From Liquidambar formosana (lineage: Eukaryota; Streptophyta; Magnoliopsida; Saxifragales; Altingiaceae): DNA of 64,000 bases. A program made the position numbers and the translations under genes. The DNA lies in the NCBI GenBank assembly GCA_039720395.1, contig CM077826.1, forward strand, positions 36,732,790-36,796,789. Reading direction: 5' to 3'. This document shows, piece after piece, positions 45,914 through 58,961 of this stretch. Below the pieces are notes generated by a model. The model did not search any database, was not told the origin of the DNA, and saw only the letters and a list, made by a program, of their open reading frames with translations. Positions within the stretch are counted from its first letter, which is position 1; each line of letters begins with the position of its first letter.

Positions 45914-46787
45914 TTAGTTTAGAGCATGATCCATACCTTCCGAAGGTCGGCTCTTTAGAGTATCCAGATACTCTCGGCAGTTACGTTTCCAGTGCCCATT
46001 CTTGCCGCAATGAAAACAGGTTCCTTTGGCCTTGTCAGTATTACCTTTCTTGACACCTCCTTTTGGCTTTCAAGTTCTTCTTCTTCTTCCCTTGGGTACT
46101 CTTACCCTTTCCTTTGCCCTTGCCCTTAGGCTTGGGCTTGGCCTTGGAAGTAGAAGCTCCATCAAATGCGAGCAAAGAACCTTTTCCCTTCTTTATTGTC
46201 TCCTCAGTCATCTTGAGCACATTATGCAGCTCGGGGAGAGTGGGCTCAAGCTTGTTCATATGAAAATTCATTATGAACGGCCCAAATGAATCAGGAAGGG
46301 ACTGCAGTATAATGTCTGAACACATATCAGCTTCAATGATCACATCAAGCTTTTCAAGCTGCTCGATATGGTTGATCATTTTCAAGGTGTGATCAGTCAT
46401 AGACGAACCCTCATTCATCCTTGCCTTGAATAGATCCTTGACAATATTGTACTTCGCGGTCCTACTTTGCTCCCCATACAACTCTTGTAAGTGGAGAAAG
46501 ATGTCGCGAGCACTCTTCATAGACTCATGTTGCTTCTGAAGCTCAGGGCTCATGGATGCCATCATATAGCATCTTGCCTTCAAATTATCGTCCATGCGCT
46601 TCTGAAAAGTGTCTCTCTCTTGCTGAGTTGCAGTCTCAGCCAGTGCCTTAGGAAGTGTGCCATCAAGTGTGTAGGTAATCTTTTCGGAAGTTAAAACTAT
46701 TTTTAAGTTCCTCATCCAATCAAGATAGTTTGGTCCAGTCAAACGGTTGATGTCCAATATTTTGGATAGCGGGTTGAGGTGAGCCAT
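45914..46787 (-). pseudogene. Copia C gag with CCHC knuckle, one frameshift
   Basis: ATG at 46787 starts MAHLNPLSKILDINRLTGPN, then YLDWMRNLKIVLTSEKI, the copia gag start. ARCYMMASMSPELQKQHE, FLHLQELYGEQSRTAKYNI and ADMCSDIILQSLPDSFGPF follow in order, typical of UBN2-type gag. A lysine/glycine-rich basic stretch leads to 46041, where the first frame ends. The nucleocapsid motif CFHCGKNGHWKRNC (about 45977-46018) and the final residues to the stop at 45914-45916 lie in another frame. So one indel in the lysine-rich tract separates capsid from zinc knuckle. Of all copia genes here this gag is the best preserved, with 248 codons open. Confidence 0.88.
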
Positions 46788-49700
46788 TTCTATGAACTAT
46801 ATATAAAATTAGAGAATTAGATTTCATTTTTAATCCATAATGATCGGGTCTTTAATCATATAGTACCTCCCACTATTTTATCAAATTCCATACACCCTCT
46901 AATGGAATTCGGGAATCTTATTCCTAATGGGGATTGGGGTCCCACTATGACCTAGAAGCCTCACATGTTAGTTTCTTGACTTCTAACCCACAGTAAGAAG
47001 ACAACTCTTTGTCTATTGCTTCATAAGCAAGTTCCAATTATTTTGCCTCTAGGGTACATACTCCTCACATGTTAGTTTCTTGGAATACTTTCCTAGTTAA
47101 GTTAAACCCATCATTCACACAGGTATGTTTCACCAAATATATACCTCACATGTTAGTTTCTTGGTATATACCAACTTAGGCACCCCATGATATCTACATA
47201 TGTGATAGTTTCAAGTAATGACTTTAATATGGGTAGCTCTTACATGTCTGCAGCCAGGTACCCACATTAAGGGACGTTAGATGATCCTATAATGATGGAA
47301 GGCAATGAAGAATCCATTCCCTAATGTATTCTCCATTTCCAACTTAATATTAAAAGAGAGGGGTTTTAAGGGTCTCATCAAATTAACTAATCTAACATAC
47401 ATCTCATGCATTTAAATAAGAAATATATAACAACATCATATATATATATAATCCACTTATCGATATTAGTCCCTATAAGGTGACATATAACGATCTTTGG
47501 ATTTGGAGCTATCACTATTAATCTCATTAAAAGCTCCCACTATGATGATTATGGACTTTAAGAGGATTCAATCCAAGCCAATGAATTGAATCCTAGGTCT
47601 AAGGTGGGTGTAGGTGATCGTAAAACATTCATTCAAAACATAGCATGCTCTCTTGAAAGTCTTCTCCAAGCTTTCAAGTCCTTCAGTCTCCTCCATTAGC
47701 TTGATGGTCTCCACCATAGGCTTGTTGGGCTCCACCATGCTCCTTTAGGTCCACCATGCTCCTTAGTGCGCTCTCGATTACATAACATTTACATAATTTA
47801 AAGAAAGGGATACATAAAGGGAATGTGGGGTACATAAGAGAATGATAGAGAGAGAGAAGAAGGTGGCATGCAAGCCCCAAATAAATAATACATCACCAAA
47901 AATTGACAACTCTTAAAAAATTATACAACCCATTCATAAGACGGCCAATCACAATTGGTTTAAGGGTATAGTCCATAATCATCATCCATCCATAACCATA
48001 CAATCATATTGCATAATAAAGGAAATAACTGTAAGCAATAAACATATGGGCATTCATGGTAACTCTATTGATTGATTTTCATTAATCTCATTAATGTGTC
48101 CTAATCTTATTAGGAGATGCATAAGTTCCTGAATTAATTAAGTCTTAACATTTAAGACATTTAATTTCAATTAATCAAATCAATTGAAACATTTAAAGTC
48201 CCCTAATTAAACTCTAATATCAAATATTAGGATCTTTTTAATTAAACAAAACAATTTTATTTAATTAAAATTTCCAGATTTTTATTTAATCCTAAATTGT
48301 GTTTTAAACCATTTAAAACAATATAAAATTAATCACCATTAATTAAATAATCAATTTCGGAATTAAATAAAATCATTTTATTAATTAATTAGTGCATTAG
48401 GGTTTCCTAAAACCCTAAACCCTAAATGCATTAACTCTAAACCCTAAGTGTAACCCTAATGCATTAAATGCCTTATGATTGGTCAATTAATGACCAATCA
48501 TTTAAACCCTAGGCTTATTCGGTATTAGTGATTAGGATTAGGGTTTAATTAATGCCACCTAGGATATTAATTACTCCTAATTAATATGCACTAATTAGGG
48601 TTTCTAAAACCCTAAACCTTAAACCTATTAAATGCCAATGATTAATTACTAAACCATTAATGATCATGATTGGTCATTAATGACCAATCATTTAACCCTA
48701 GGTTAGACACATTAATTACTAGGTTTAGTTATTAATTAATGCATTAATAGAATTATGGTTTAATTAATACGAATTGGGGTTTCCTAAACCCTAAACCCTA
48801 GACATCATAAATGCACTTAATTATACCCTAATGATTAATAACCATGATTGGTCAATTAGTGACCAATCATTAAACATTTTAATTAAGGTAATTAATAGTC
48901 AATTAGGGTTTTTAATTAATGTAATTAATGAATTAGGGTTTCATCATTAATGGGAATTAGGGATTCATCATAAACCCTAAGGCTGCCGCCACATTAGTGG
49001 GCTGCCATGGCTTGGCCAGGCCATGGGAGGCCATGGCCAGGCCATGGGAGGCCATGGCCAGCAAAAGGGGACTCAAGCCAGGGTGTGGGCCAAGCCCATG
49101 GACACGTGTGGAGTGGCCAAGAGGGCTGTCTTCTTCAAAGAACATTAGGGTTTCCTGAACCCAGTGCTGGCACCACCATTGGAGGACCTCTAAGGTCACA
49201 AAAGTTTCTAAAACTTAATCAATTCAACTCCACCATCAAAACCAGCTTTTGTATCATGTCCCTACATGAATTACTAAGCTAATTGAAGTGGTTTGGATGA
49301 TCAAATCATCCCCAATTGTTCTAAACAATTCAAGAACAGTAGGCTGTCCAGAATTTGACAGTATACTGTCCATGATCACAAATTGATTTAAAACCCAGCA
49401 AGATGATTAATTCAGGCTACCAAATTATTTTTCCTAGCATCCTACATGTCTTAGGAAACTAATAAAATTGGTTTCATGCAATTTGGAGTTCCCTAGCTCA
49501 AGATATGAACAAAACTCCATTGATGACTTTCTGCAGAAAAACAGCCTGCTGTGTTCTTCCAAGAAATCAAACTTTTTGATTCTTTATGCATCAAGACTCT
49601 TATAAAACTTAAAGAAAATCATACATACATTATGTATAATGATCCTATAAAGAATATACATCAATTTTACAGAAGTATCTGATCATAACAGTAGCAAGAA

Positions 49701-50332
49701 CCCTAGGGTTCTAAAACCCAGATTCAAACATGGTGGTCTTCTCCTTCTTCCTTCTGTTCTAGACTCATAATCCAATTATGATGCATCCGAATGCTGGGGA
49801 ACCTTTTCGTACCATGTCTAGAACATAACCCAAGCGGTGGCAACCATTGCCATGCTTTTGATCTCCATCAAAAACTCACAATTGTGGCTGTTACATCATT
49901 CCCAAGCAAAACTGTCTTCCCTGACAGCCTGTAGTAAAAAATTCATAACTTTCACTACAAAACTCGGATTGACGAACCGTTTATTGGGTTGTAAAGCTGA
50001 TTCAAAGAGCTTTCTAACCATATATGGCTCGAAAATTTTGGAGAAGAACTCTGATTTCGGCATGCAAAACAAGATGACGATTTTTCATGACTATCATAAA
50101 AACTGTTCATCATCTTCTCCAAACTCAATCCCCATTCAACTTTTGAATAACCAGCAGCCCTAAAACTATTTTAGAAGAGGAGTAGAAGGAGAATTAACCT
50201 AGGGTTCATAAACCCTAAGTTTGGCCATGAGAGGGAAACCATTCTAATGCATGAACATAAATTCCAGATTTATTAAACTAATCAATTTACCATGAATTAC
50301 AGCCCATATGCAGTTTATATTAGGCATAACCA
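46788..50332. other. 3.5-kb non-coding leader of copia C
   Basis: Unusually long region between primer-binding site and gag. It contains three exact copies of CCTCACATGTTAGTTTCTTG (46959-46978, 47063-47082, 47154-47173) and telomere-like CCCTAAACCCTAAA motifs around 48411-48430 and 48781-48800. It also holds a GGCCATGG-rich repeat at 49010-49065 and AT-rich TTAATTAA stretches. No coding homology. Confidence 0.6.
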
Positions 50333-50346
50333 TGGCTCTGATACCA
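50333..50346 (-). other. Copia C primer-binding site
   Basis: Minus strand reads TGGTATCAGAGCCA one base after the LTR end (50348), complementary to the 3' end of initiator Met-tRNA. Confidence 0.9.
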
Positions 50347-50347
50347 C

Positions 50348-52013
50348 TGTTGGGAATCAAACTAGAGAGGAAAAATATAAAGGCGGAATTTAAAATTTTT
50401 CCTATTATTCCCAAACCTATGAATCTTAATTATGCTTAATACAAAAACCATAAACCTAACTACCAAGAGAGTTAGGGTACTTACAGTTGAACAAGTCTTC
50501 TCCTTTATACTCCAAGCTTTGTCTTCTGATTGAGCAGTCCAAGTGCACTGCCTCCAACAGTATCCACACCTAGCTTGAGCAAGTTGTCCTTTCCTTCTTC
50601 TTCCTTAGGGTTGCTAGAGGTGAAGAAGAGAGAGAGAGAGAGAGAGCCTCCAAGGGAGAATTCGGCCAGCACTTGGGGAGGAGTGATTGTGATTGTGATG
50701 TCATCACCTTATAGTGGGCATTATATAGCCCACTAATAGGGCCGGCCAAGGGGGGATTCCAAACCCTAATCTAATTTGTGTAATTACTCTTAATTACACA
50801 ATTAGCCCACTAGTTTGCATCAAATACAAATTAGCTCCTTAAAAAACTTTTCTTTAATCACTTATACCCTTTCTCTCATAGACAATCAAGCTCTCTTAGC
50901 ATGATCAGTGTGTGACCCATTGGGTTCACATCATCAAGTAGGAATAGCACAAGTTGTGCACAATGGAACACTTTCCATTAAGGGTCTAATTGAAACTCCT
51001 TTCAATTCCCTAATTGATTATAACTCATTTATATCAATTAGGGCTTCTACTAACCATGAGTAACACATAGCATATGGCTCATGGTGTGGTCCTTAATGAG
51101 GTGAATAGTCATTTACAAAGAACCCTTCTGTTATAGTTTACAGGTTACAATTCCATCCTTTCATCAACACAATGTCTCCAATTGAACTAATAGGACATAG
51201 AAGTCTATCAAGTCCCTAGTTCAATTACTTTATACTCATTCATTAATATCAACTCAATGATGAACTTATGGAAACTCCTTTCCATATTCATTCTACCATG
51301 GGCCCATGGATTTAATGAGTTATATTCAATGAATGCTGTATGAGACATTCACTCTCTTTTTCCTGAGAATGATGGATTCCTTGTTGATCACTCACATGCC
51401 TTCACACACATAGCAGTAGGGCCTACTGCCAATGAACACCCTTACAGACCCCTGAATAGGATCTGCACTTAGTGTTATCAAACTTCTAAAACTACATGTA
51501 TAAGACAACCATGGTGTCTCACGTCTAAGGATTACTTGTACCACTATAACAATGAGAAACTGATTGACAGGCAGGTTAAAACTCTATTCAGTTTATCTCA
51601 TATCTTTGGTCACATTCAGTGTACCTATTCTTATAATAAGCACCCACTTGTTGGTTGTAGTGTCTCCACACAAATAACTTGAGACTAGCTATCCTCCTAT
51701 AGAGTCAACCTAACAAGTGCTAGTCCTATAGTTCATTACTGTCCATCATAGTGAACCTTCAACTAGGAATGATTTAAGAGTTTAGTACAGAGATATATTT
51801 ACAGTCTCAAAATTACAATCCTTTGTAATTTCATATTCTCAACTCTAACTCCATGGACATATTATGTAAATATAAATGATGCATATAAACATAATAGAAT
51901 AAGCCCTTTTATTAAATCAATAATAAATGTGACATATATAAATGAAATCAATTGATTGTTCCTAATCCCTAAACAATCATCTCCATGATTGGCTCTAGGG
52001 CATAATCCTAACA
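50348..52013 (-). repeat. Copia C 5' LTR (1666 bp)
   Basis: Direct partner of 34679-36340. Flanked on the right by GTAAT. Related, more diverged LTRs lie at 57569-58961 and 58962-60259. Confidence 0.93.
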
Positions 52014-52018
52014 GTAAT

Positions 52019-53165
52019 TAAATGAATTAATTTGTGTAATTAATTGTTTTATTGTGTTGCGCAATCCTATTGTCGCCAATGCTTCACCTGCCTTATGAGA
52101 CCCATTGGCATGCTCCTTCCATGTTTGAGCATGGCCTAACCATCTATTTAATAGACTAATTTGTTTGTTATGTGTTATCATGTTAGTTGTATGATTAAAT
52201 GGATGGATTTTTGGTAAATGTGAATAGAGCTTGTGTTTTGTTTGCTTTTTGTGTATAAGATTATTCCTTGAGGCATAATGTGTGGCATGACATCCCCATT
52301 TATTTATTCATTGTAGTAGATCCATTGTATTAAGATTTTTGGGAATGTAATGTATTGATTCATGTACTGTTTTTGAGAAGTCATGTAAAGGGATAAGTTT
52401 TTGCGACAAACATTATGTAAATGGAATTTTCTTAGTATAGGGTCCAAAATTTACCAAAATGGTTCCATTTGGGAATCCGTGTGTTTATGTGGAACATGTT
52501 ATCATTATTATTGTGTTATAATATTGTGGGTAATGTGCATATTTGTTTGAAAAAGATTGAGAAATATACTCCTAACTTACACAATTGGGAGATAATTATG
52601 AGCAACAGCAACACTTTTCAATCTCGATATGCAGGGAGGGATAATGTTTTTCAATTGGGTTTTCTGAATAGATAAAAGATGTGTACATAATAATGTCAAT
52701 TGGCATCGGGAATAGGGCAGACACACCCGACATCCGATTTTGCTCACACTGTCCTACTCAGACCAAGGGGATACATTTCCTTAGAACCTATTTCCATACC
52801 TCTAGAAAGGAAACCAGCACAAAGTTCGAAACCTTTGCAAACCACAACCACTTGCCGAGCACAGCTTTAGGCACCTTAATCCCTCGAACCCAACCGTTTG
52901 ATTGGCGATCACGCGCTACCACATCTCAATCCACACTTCTAAACCAATTTTAGAGAACTTAATCAGTAGATCCAACCGCATGATTGCAAAATCGGAAATC
53001 TAGGAACACTAATTTGGTCGCAGGGACAACCCTGAGTGATCCAACCTTTCAATCTCACCATCTTATTTATGATTAAATCATTTTGAGGCATCAATGAAAC
53101 TCCTAAAACATATCTAGGAAGTTTCATCCCTATGATCAACAGTCCGATCATAGGCTGGGATCCTC
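52019..53165. other. Host retroelement continuation, non-coding
   Basis: AT-rich to about 52680, then a change to a C-rich stretch (52700-52960) without recognised coding potential. The join at 52680 may be another element boundary. No gene seen. Confidence 0.4.
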
Positions 53166-53169
53166 AAAA

Positions 53170-53860
53170 ACCCTAAATCACCACCCAAGCAACTTTGGGT
53201 GGTTTTATTCCTCAAAATTCCTCATCCAATGGACGATCCGACTGTTGGAACTTCAATTCTCTATTCCTGAAACAATCTAGGACCATCTGATCGGAGATCA
53301 GAAGGTATAAACCTTCTGATCCCCAAAATCCCCCAAATTGGACCCCTAAAGCGACTTTAGGTGGTTCAATCCTTCTCAATCTCTCATCCAACAGCCAATC
53401 CAACTGTTAGATCTTCAATTCAATATTCCCAGAACAATCTAGGACCTTCTGATTGAAGATCATAAGGTACAAGCCTTCTAATTCCCAAAATCCCCTAAAT
53501 TAAACCTCTAAAGCAACTTTAGGTGGTTCAATCTTTCTCAATTTGTTGTCCAACAGACAATCCGACCATTGGATCTTCAATTCAATATCCCTAAGACAGT
53601 CTAGGGCCATCTGATCGAAGATTATAACGTATAAGCCTTTCAATCCCCAAAATCCCCCAAATTGAACCCCTAAAGCTACTTTAGGTGGTTCAATCATCCA
53701 ACGGCCAATTCAACTGTTGGATCCTCAATTCAAGTCCTCAAGATTAATCTTGATTCATTCGATCGAAAATTGGAAGGTACAAACCTTGCGATGGTTGAAA
53801 CCCTGCGATGGTTCACCGTCTGAATCAAACTTCAGGTTGCTTGATTCCTTAAAATCTCTT
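53170..53860. repeat. 162-bp tandem repeat
   Basis: The marker AAGCNACTTTRGGTGG begins (at GC) at 53189, 53351, 53513 and 53675, exactly 162 bp apart each time. A further degenerate copy lies near 53826 and weaker echoes extend to about 54150. Because 162 is 54 codons, the minus strand reads the same frame in each unit, with RIEPPKVALGVQFGGFWG repeated, and is open at 53403-53212 and 53697-53500 with stops between. It could be a satellite-like array inside an LTR, or a decayed repeat protein. Confidence 0.85.
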
Positions 53861-55112
53861 ATTTGATGGACAATCTGACCGTTAGATCTCTAATTTTGTA
53901 CCTCTAGGTCAATTTAGGACCATTTGATCAAAGATCGGATGTTTTTTGCTTCGCAATCAAAGAAACCCTAAATTTATTGTCCTACGAGCATCATACTCAT
54001 GCACAGGCCATCTGATTAAGTCTCTAAGGGTCCTATGCCCTACATTTGGTCCTAAGACAAGTTTAGGAAACCAAAGTTCCGCTCTACACCTAAGATCAAC
54101 GGTTAAAACCCATCTGATTGAACATTGGATGCGATCAAATGATTAAAAGGTCGTAGGATAGGGCGAGCCATCGCTCTTGACACACTATAGTGGCCCCACC
54201 TCATCAGATGAGGCATACTAATCGAAGATCACATAATTCTAGGGCTAATAATGGAGAATCATGGTTGATTTGACAAAAAGCAAGCTCATGCCTACCTTGT
54301 AGGTGTGAAATAGTTGCTTTTGCTGATGCATGCTCCTGACACACCTCCTACAGCTGCAATCGTGCTGCAAAAGAGGAGTTGACCCACGCTTACAAAGCAA
54401 ACGTGAGCTCACGCCTACCTTGTAGGCATGGAATACCATCCTGGTAGATTACCCTTTTGGCCATTTTAGACCATTTTGCCCCAATCAAATGAGGTATTTC
54501 TCTCTCCAAACTTTTCTCAAATGCCATCCATACCCTTTACTTCCCCAAAATGCCCCTCTAAATGACCATTTTACCCTTAAAAATCAAAATTTCCCTATAA
54601 ATACCTCCATTTTCAATTCATTGGGGACACACAGACACACTTTAGAAAGAACTTGAAAGAGCTTACCAAACTTATGCCAAAACTCTCCCAAATCCACACC
54701 ACTTCCATATAAAGAGCTTTCTCACTTCCTCCCCTAAAAATATCTACATAAATCTCTCCATAATTCCTTTAGATTTCCCCCACGAAAATCCCTCCAAAAA
54801 CTACTCCATTGCATACATCCATGCATTGAACTTCATAAATTGTCAAGGATTTATTCTCTACTATAATTCAAACACACTTAGAGCATCAAAGGAACACCTC
54901 AAGGAAGGAATTGCAAGTCTAGCCGAGGAGCATTAAAACTTACATCAATCAAAGCTAAGGTGAAAATCACCTACACTAAGTGAGCTCTCCTTTTATTTTC
55001 ATTTCCATTTTTTATTTCCATTTTGACAATATTATTTGGTGCAACCCCAAGATGTGATTGTCACCCTTTTCCCTCTTTCCCAAGTATGCATTTGGACTTC
55101 CTAACATGTGTC
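53861..55112 (+). other. LTR-like sequence with TATA box, no gene
   Basis: Follows the repeat array. A partial duplication of CCTACCTTGTAGG occurs at about 54292 and 54415. CCTATAAATACC near 54594 followed by AG-rich sequence looks like an LTR promoter. No primer-binding site was recognised. It ends where the Tat-like LTR starts at 55113. Confidence 0.4.
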
Positions 55113-57568
55113 TGTCACACCCCATTTTTGTCACCTTAGCTAGGGTTTGTCATTTTATGTGTCTTTTTGTTTCCTTTTTGAGTCTAGTCTTTTGCATTAA
55201 GTTTTTAGGGTCTTGAGGATAATGTGTATGAATTTTGGTTCGATTTGAGTTGATTTTGAGGGTTAATAAGAACTTTTGCAACTTAAGGGGCATAATCGTC
55301 TTTTAGGTCACAAACTTTCCATTTGACCTTAAAATGATCTCTGAGTTGTCAATTGGAGTTCATATGGATACATTTGAGGTATTTATGGGTTCAATTTGAT
55401 GAATTGATGGTTCGGGATTAAAATGGCTCAATATGGTTTAGGTTGGTTAAGAGACCCACTTCGGGTTAGCTCAAATCGGCTCATGATTTTCACTCAATTC
55501 TCACTCATTTGACTTTGTGTGGACGTCGAAAATTGACTTGGGGGGGGGGGGAATCGAGTTTCTCTTTCCATTTTTAAAAGGGTTTTCAAAAAGTAAGGAG
55601 TCGCCACCTCATTTTTAGGGTACGAGGAAACCACTAAAAGATTTGTTTTATAAAAACAAATTTGACTCCATCAATGGAAAACAGGCAAGTCTTGAACCAA
55701 AAACAAGGGTTTGAGGGCTAGGTTACGAAATGGGAAGGTTCTGAGCCATGGCCCATAGGCACCCATTTCGCCCGATAAATCGGTCTCATTTATTGATTGG
55801 GCTTAATTAATTTCAACCATGCATGACTAAAAATTAAGAAAATTAAAAGACAAAATCTAAACTAAGTTGGACTTGGGCTCAAGTGTGCGGCCTATGTACT
55901 TCTGACAAAGATCAAAGTCCACGTAGTTCGAACAATCATGTTGGGGGGAAGCGTTTCACTCCTCGTAGGACTCTATTAGAATCCAATCTATAATCAAACT
56001 CTTTATTTTGAAAAAACAACTCACTTTGAAAGAAACAACTTTAGTTTAAAAACTTGTTTGATTTTGGATCAAAATTCTAATATAATCCTATGAATAATAA
56101 AACTCATGGGAACATGCATCATCACATAAACAATTACATCATAGCAATGGAGTTTAGAAATTATACTTGATAGAACTGAGGCAGAGTTCTATTTGCAACC
56201 TCAGGGTTTTTGAGTTGAAAATTGGGCAGAGCTTCCATACTTTCCAAGCTTTAAGGTGGCCTCAAGGGAGGGAGTCGCAAGTCGGGCAGAGCTTTCGCAC
56301 CTTCAAGCTCTAGAATGGGTCGCAAGTTAGAGGGTACTAATAGGAACGTTCACCCCACATTCAAGAACTCAAGCTCTTCATTTGCTTAGGAAAATTCTAC
56401 TAAGACTTGGTGTAGAATGAATGAAGGGAGGACTCCTATTTATAATAAAAGGTGGGTGGAATGAATGACCAAGATTGGATCTAGCTAGGGATGATCCAAG
56501 GGCTCTCAAACACTCCCAAGAGCTGGTTCCTATCTCAAACTCCTCAAAAATCCAGAGGAAATTCGAGTTGGAGCGAAAGAAGGACTCTAAAGAGGTTAAG
56601 ATAGGGCAAAAAACCATCAAAGGCCAACTGGGCACCCTTGGTGGCCGTTTGGCCCTTCTAGGTGGCCATACGGCTACCAGTAGCTGATTTGGTGCATTTT
56701 TGTGCCATTTTGTGCATCTTATCCCTTCTTTGCTATGTACTTGGTCCATTTTAAGTCCAAATTCATTGCTTTTGGTCTTAAAACAACCACAGCTCAATTC
56801 TCTACTCAAAATCTGGTTTAAAAAATCCTAATTGAGACACACTTGGTCAATTAATCAAGGGTTAAGCCTATATGGTTCATATAGATTAATTAAGGCTTAC
56901 CGGGATGACATTAGGGTTTGCACCCTAATGGAGTCCTAATTGCAATCAAACTCTCCCAAAAATAATTCTAAACATTAATACACTTTAATTAAGACCCAAT
57001 TGACATTAATGAAGCATTAATTGAACTCAATTTGATCAAATTAAGAGGCAATTATAAAAAGGGCCGACGAACGGAGTCAAACCGAGTCTATTTGGACCAT
57101 CCTTAAGCAAATCACCTCCAAACTTAACCAAATTTTAAACCAAGCCTATTCATGATATCCTAAGGCCATTGAGATCATCCTGGGATAAATTTGATGAGAA
57201 TTGGATGTCAAATAAGAATTATGCAAGTGAAATGACATAAATGCCCTCCAAGTTGCAAAAGTTCTTACTAGCTATCAAGACTTAACCAAATTGAACCTTG
57301 GAAGATACCATGGATTCTTTGGGATATATAGAGCTTAACTAAAAGATTTGGTGTCAAAATAATGCATTTTTCTGATGTGATAATGCTCCCAAGGTGGAAA
57401 GGTCAAATGTTAGGGGATGAAAATGGGGTGTCTACACTTTGATTAGTCTTACTTTTATCCCTAAAGATGTTTTAGAAGGTTAAATTTTGAATCAGAAAGC
57501 ATTCGGTGCAACCTTGTATGCATACCTAAGCTTAGCGACAGTGGTGCATAGCGGTTAGCTGCCTTTGT
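55113..57568 (+). mobile_element. Tat-like LTR, split by a solo LTR and truncated
   Basis: Begins TGTCACACCCCATTTTTG and aligns with 28418-28860 up to 55517. It resumes at 57437 after the inserted solo LTR, aligning with 28830-28950 (TGCATACCTA, GTGCATAGC, CCGCCTTTGT-type). It stops at 57568 where a copia LTR begins. The rest is missing or outside the window. Confidence 0.8.
55518..57436 (-). mobile_element. Solo LTR of a Tat/Ogre-like element
   Basis: On the minus strand it begins TGTAGACACCCCATTTTC and ends TTTTCGACGTCCACA. The flanks are a perfect CTTTG duplication (55513-55517 and 57437-57441). Near its end the minus strand has GGTGGCGACTCC, as in the LTRs at 37850 and 43953, and a run of 12 C (12 G at 55540-55551 on the plus strand). 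There is no internal region, so it is the product of LTR-LTR recombination. Open frames within it (for example 56378-56809) are not genes. Confidence 0.88.
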
Positions 57569-58961
57569 TGTTGGGAATCGAATAGGGAGGAAAAACAAAC
57601 AAAGGCGGAATAAAATTTTTCCTACGATTCCCAAACCCACGAATCTTAATTATGCTTAATACAAAAACCATAAACCTAACTACCAAGAGAGTTAGAATAC
57701 TTACAGTTAAATAAAGTCTTCTCCTTTGTGCTCCAAGCTTCGATTCTGATTGAGCAGTCCAAGCATATTGCCTCCAACAGTATCCACACCTAGCTAGAGC
57801 TTGATGTCCTTTCCTTCTTCTTCCTTATGGTTGCTAGAGGTGCAGAAGAGAGAGAGAGAGAGCCTCCAATGTGAATTTCGGCCAGCATTTGGGAATGTGA
57901 GTTATTATGATGTCATCACATCATAATGGGCATTATATAGCCCACTAATAGGGCCGGCCAAGGGGGGATTCCAAACCCTAATGGGTTTTGTGTAATTACT
58001 CCTAATTACACAATAACCCCTCTAATTTGAATCATATACAAACTAAGCCCTTAAAGAATTATTCTTTATTCACTTATACCCTTTCTTTCATAGACAATCA
58101 AGCTCTCTTAGCATGATCAGTGTGTAACCCATTGGGTTCACATCATCAAGTAGTAGGAATTGCACATGTTGTGCACAATGGAACACTTTCCATTAAGGGT
58201 CTAATTGGAACTCCTTCCAATTTCCTAATTGATTATAACTCATTTATATGAATTAGGGCTTCTACTAACCATGAGTAACACCTAGCATATGGCTCATGGT
58301 GTGGTCCTTAATGAGGTGAATAGTCATTTACAAAGAACCCTTCTGTTATAGTTTATAGGTTACAATTCCATCCTTCCATCAACACAATGTCTCCAATTGA
58401 ACTTATAGGACATAGAGGTCTGTCAAGTCCCTAGTTCAATTACTTGATACTCATTCATTAATATCAACTCAATGATGAACTTATGGAAACTCCTTTCTAT
58501 ATTCATTCTACCATGGGCCTATGGATTTAATGAGTTATATTCAATGAATGCTATATGAGACATTCACTCTCTTTTTCCTGAGAGTGATGGATTCCTTGTT
58601 GATCACTCACATGCCTTCACACACATAGCAGTAGGGCCAATGAACACCCTTACAGACCCCTGAATAGGATCTGCACTTAGTGTTATCAAACTTCTAAACC
58701 TACATATATAAGACAACCATGGTGTCTCAGGTCTAAGGATTACTTGTACCACTATAACAATGAGAAACTGATCGACAGGCAGGTTAAAACTCCATTCAGT
58801 TTGTCTCATATCTTTGGTCACATTCAGTGTACCTATTCTTATAATAGGCACCCACTTGTTGGTTGTAGTGTCTCCACACAAATAGCTTGAGACTAGCTAT
58901 CCTCCTATAGAATCAACCTAACAAGTGCTAGTCCTATGGTTTATTACTGTCCATCATAGTA
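57569..58961 (-). repeat. Copia LTR related to copia C, truncated
   Basis: Starts (plus strand) TGTTGGGAATCGAATAGGGA and follows the order of 50348-51750, breaking off after GTCCATCATAG at about 58961 where another LTR begins. The missing part is the LTR start on the minus strand. Confidence 0.85.

Larger units (their letters stand above)
34679..52013 (-). mobile_element. Large Ty1/copia element with nested Tat element
   Basis: LTRs at 34679-36340 and 50348-52013 are direct repeats (TGTT...AACA), flanked by the perfect 5-bp duplication GTAAT (34674-34678 and 52014-52018). On the minus strand, TGGTATCAGAGCCA (50333-50346) is the primer-binding site next to the right LTR. A polypurine tract AAGTGGGAGATT abuts the left LTR at 36341-36352. 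The interior has a long non-coding leader (46788-50332), gag (45914-46787), then fragments of integrase, RT and RNase H (36584-37844 and 45396 on). It is split in the integrase by the Tat-like element at 37850-45390. Removing that insertion leaves about 9.8 kb, with protease and much of RT lost. Confidence 0.93.

Noticed and set aside
48400..48820. Interstitial telomere array
   Set aside because: Only two or so consecutive CCCTAAA units occur at each place, too few for a telomeric array.
49007..49282. Overlapping frames on both strands with repeated AWPGHGRPWPGHGR-type peptide
   Set aside because: Produced by the GGCCATGG repeat in a retroelement leader.
56378..56809. 143-codon minus-strand frame
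   Set aside because: It lies wholly inside a solo LTR and has no recognised domain.
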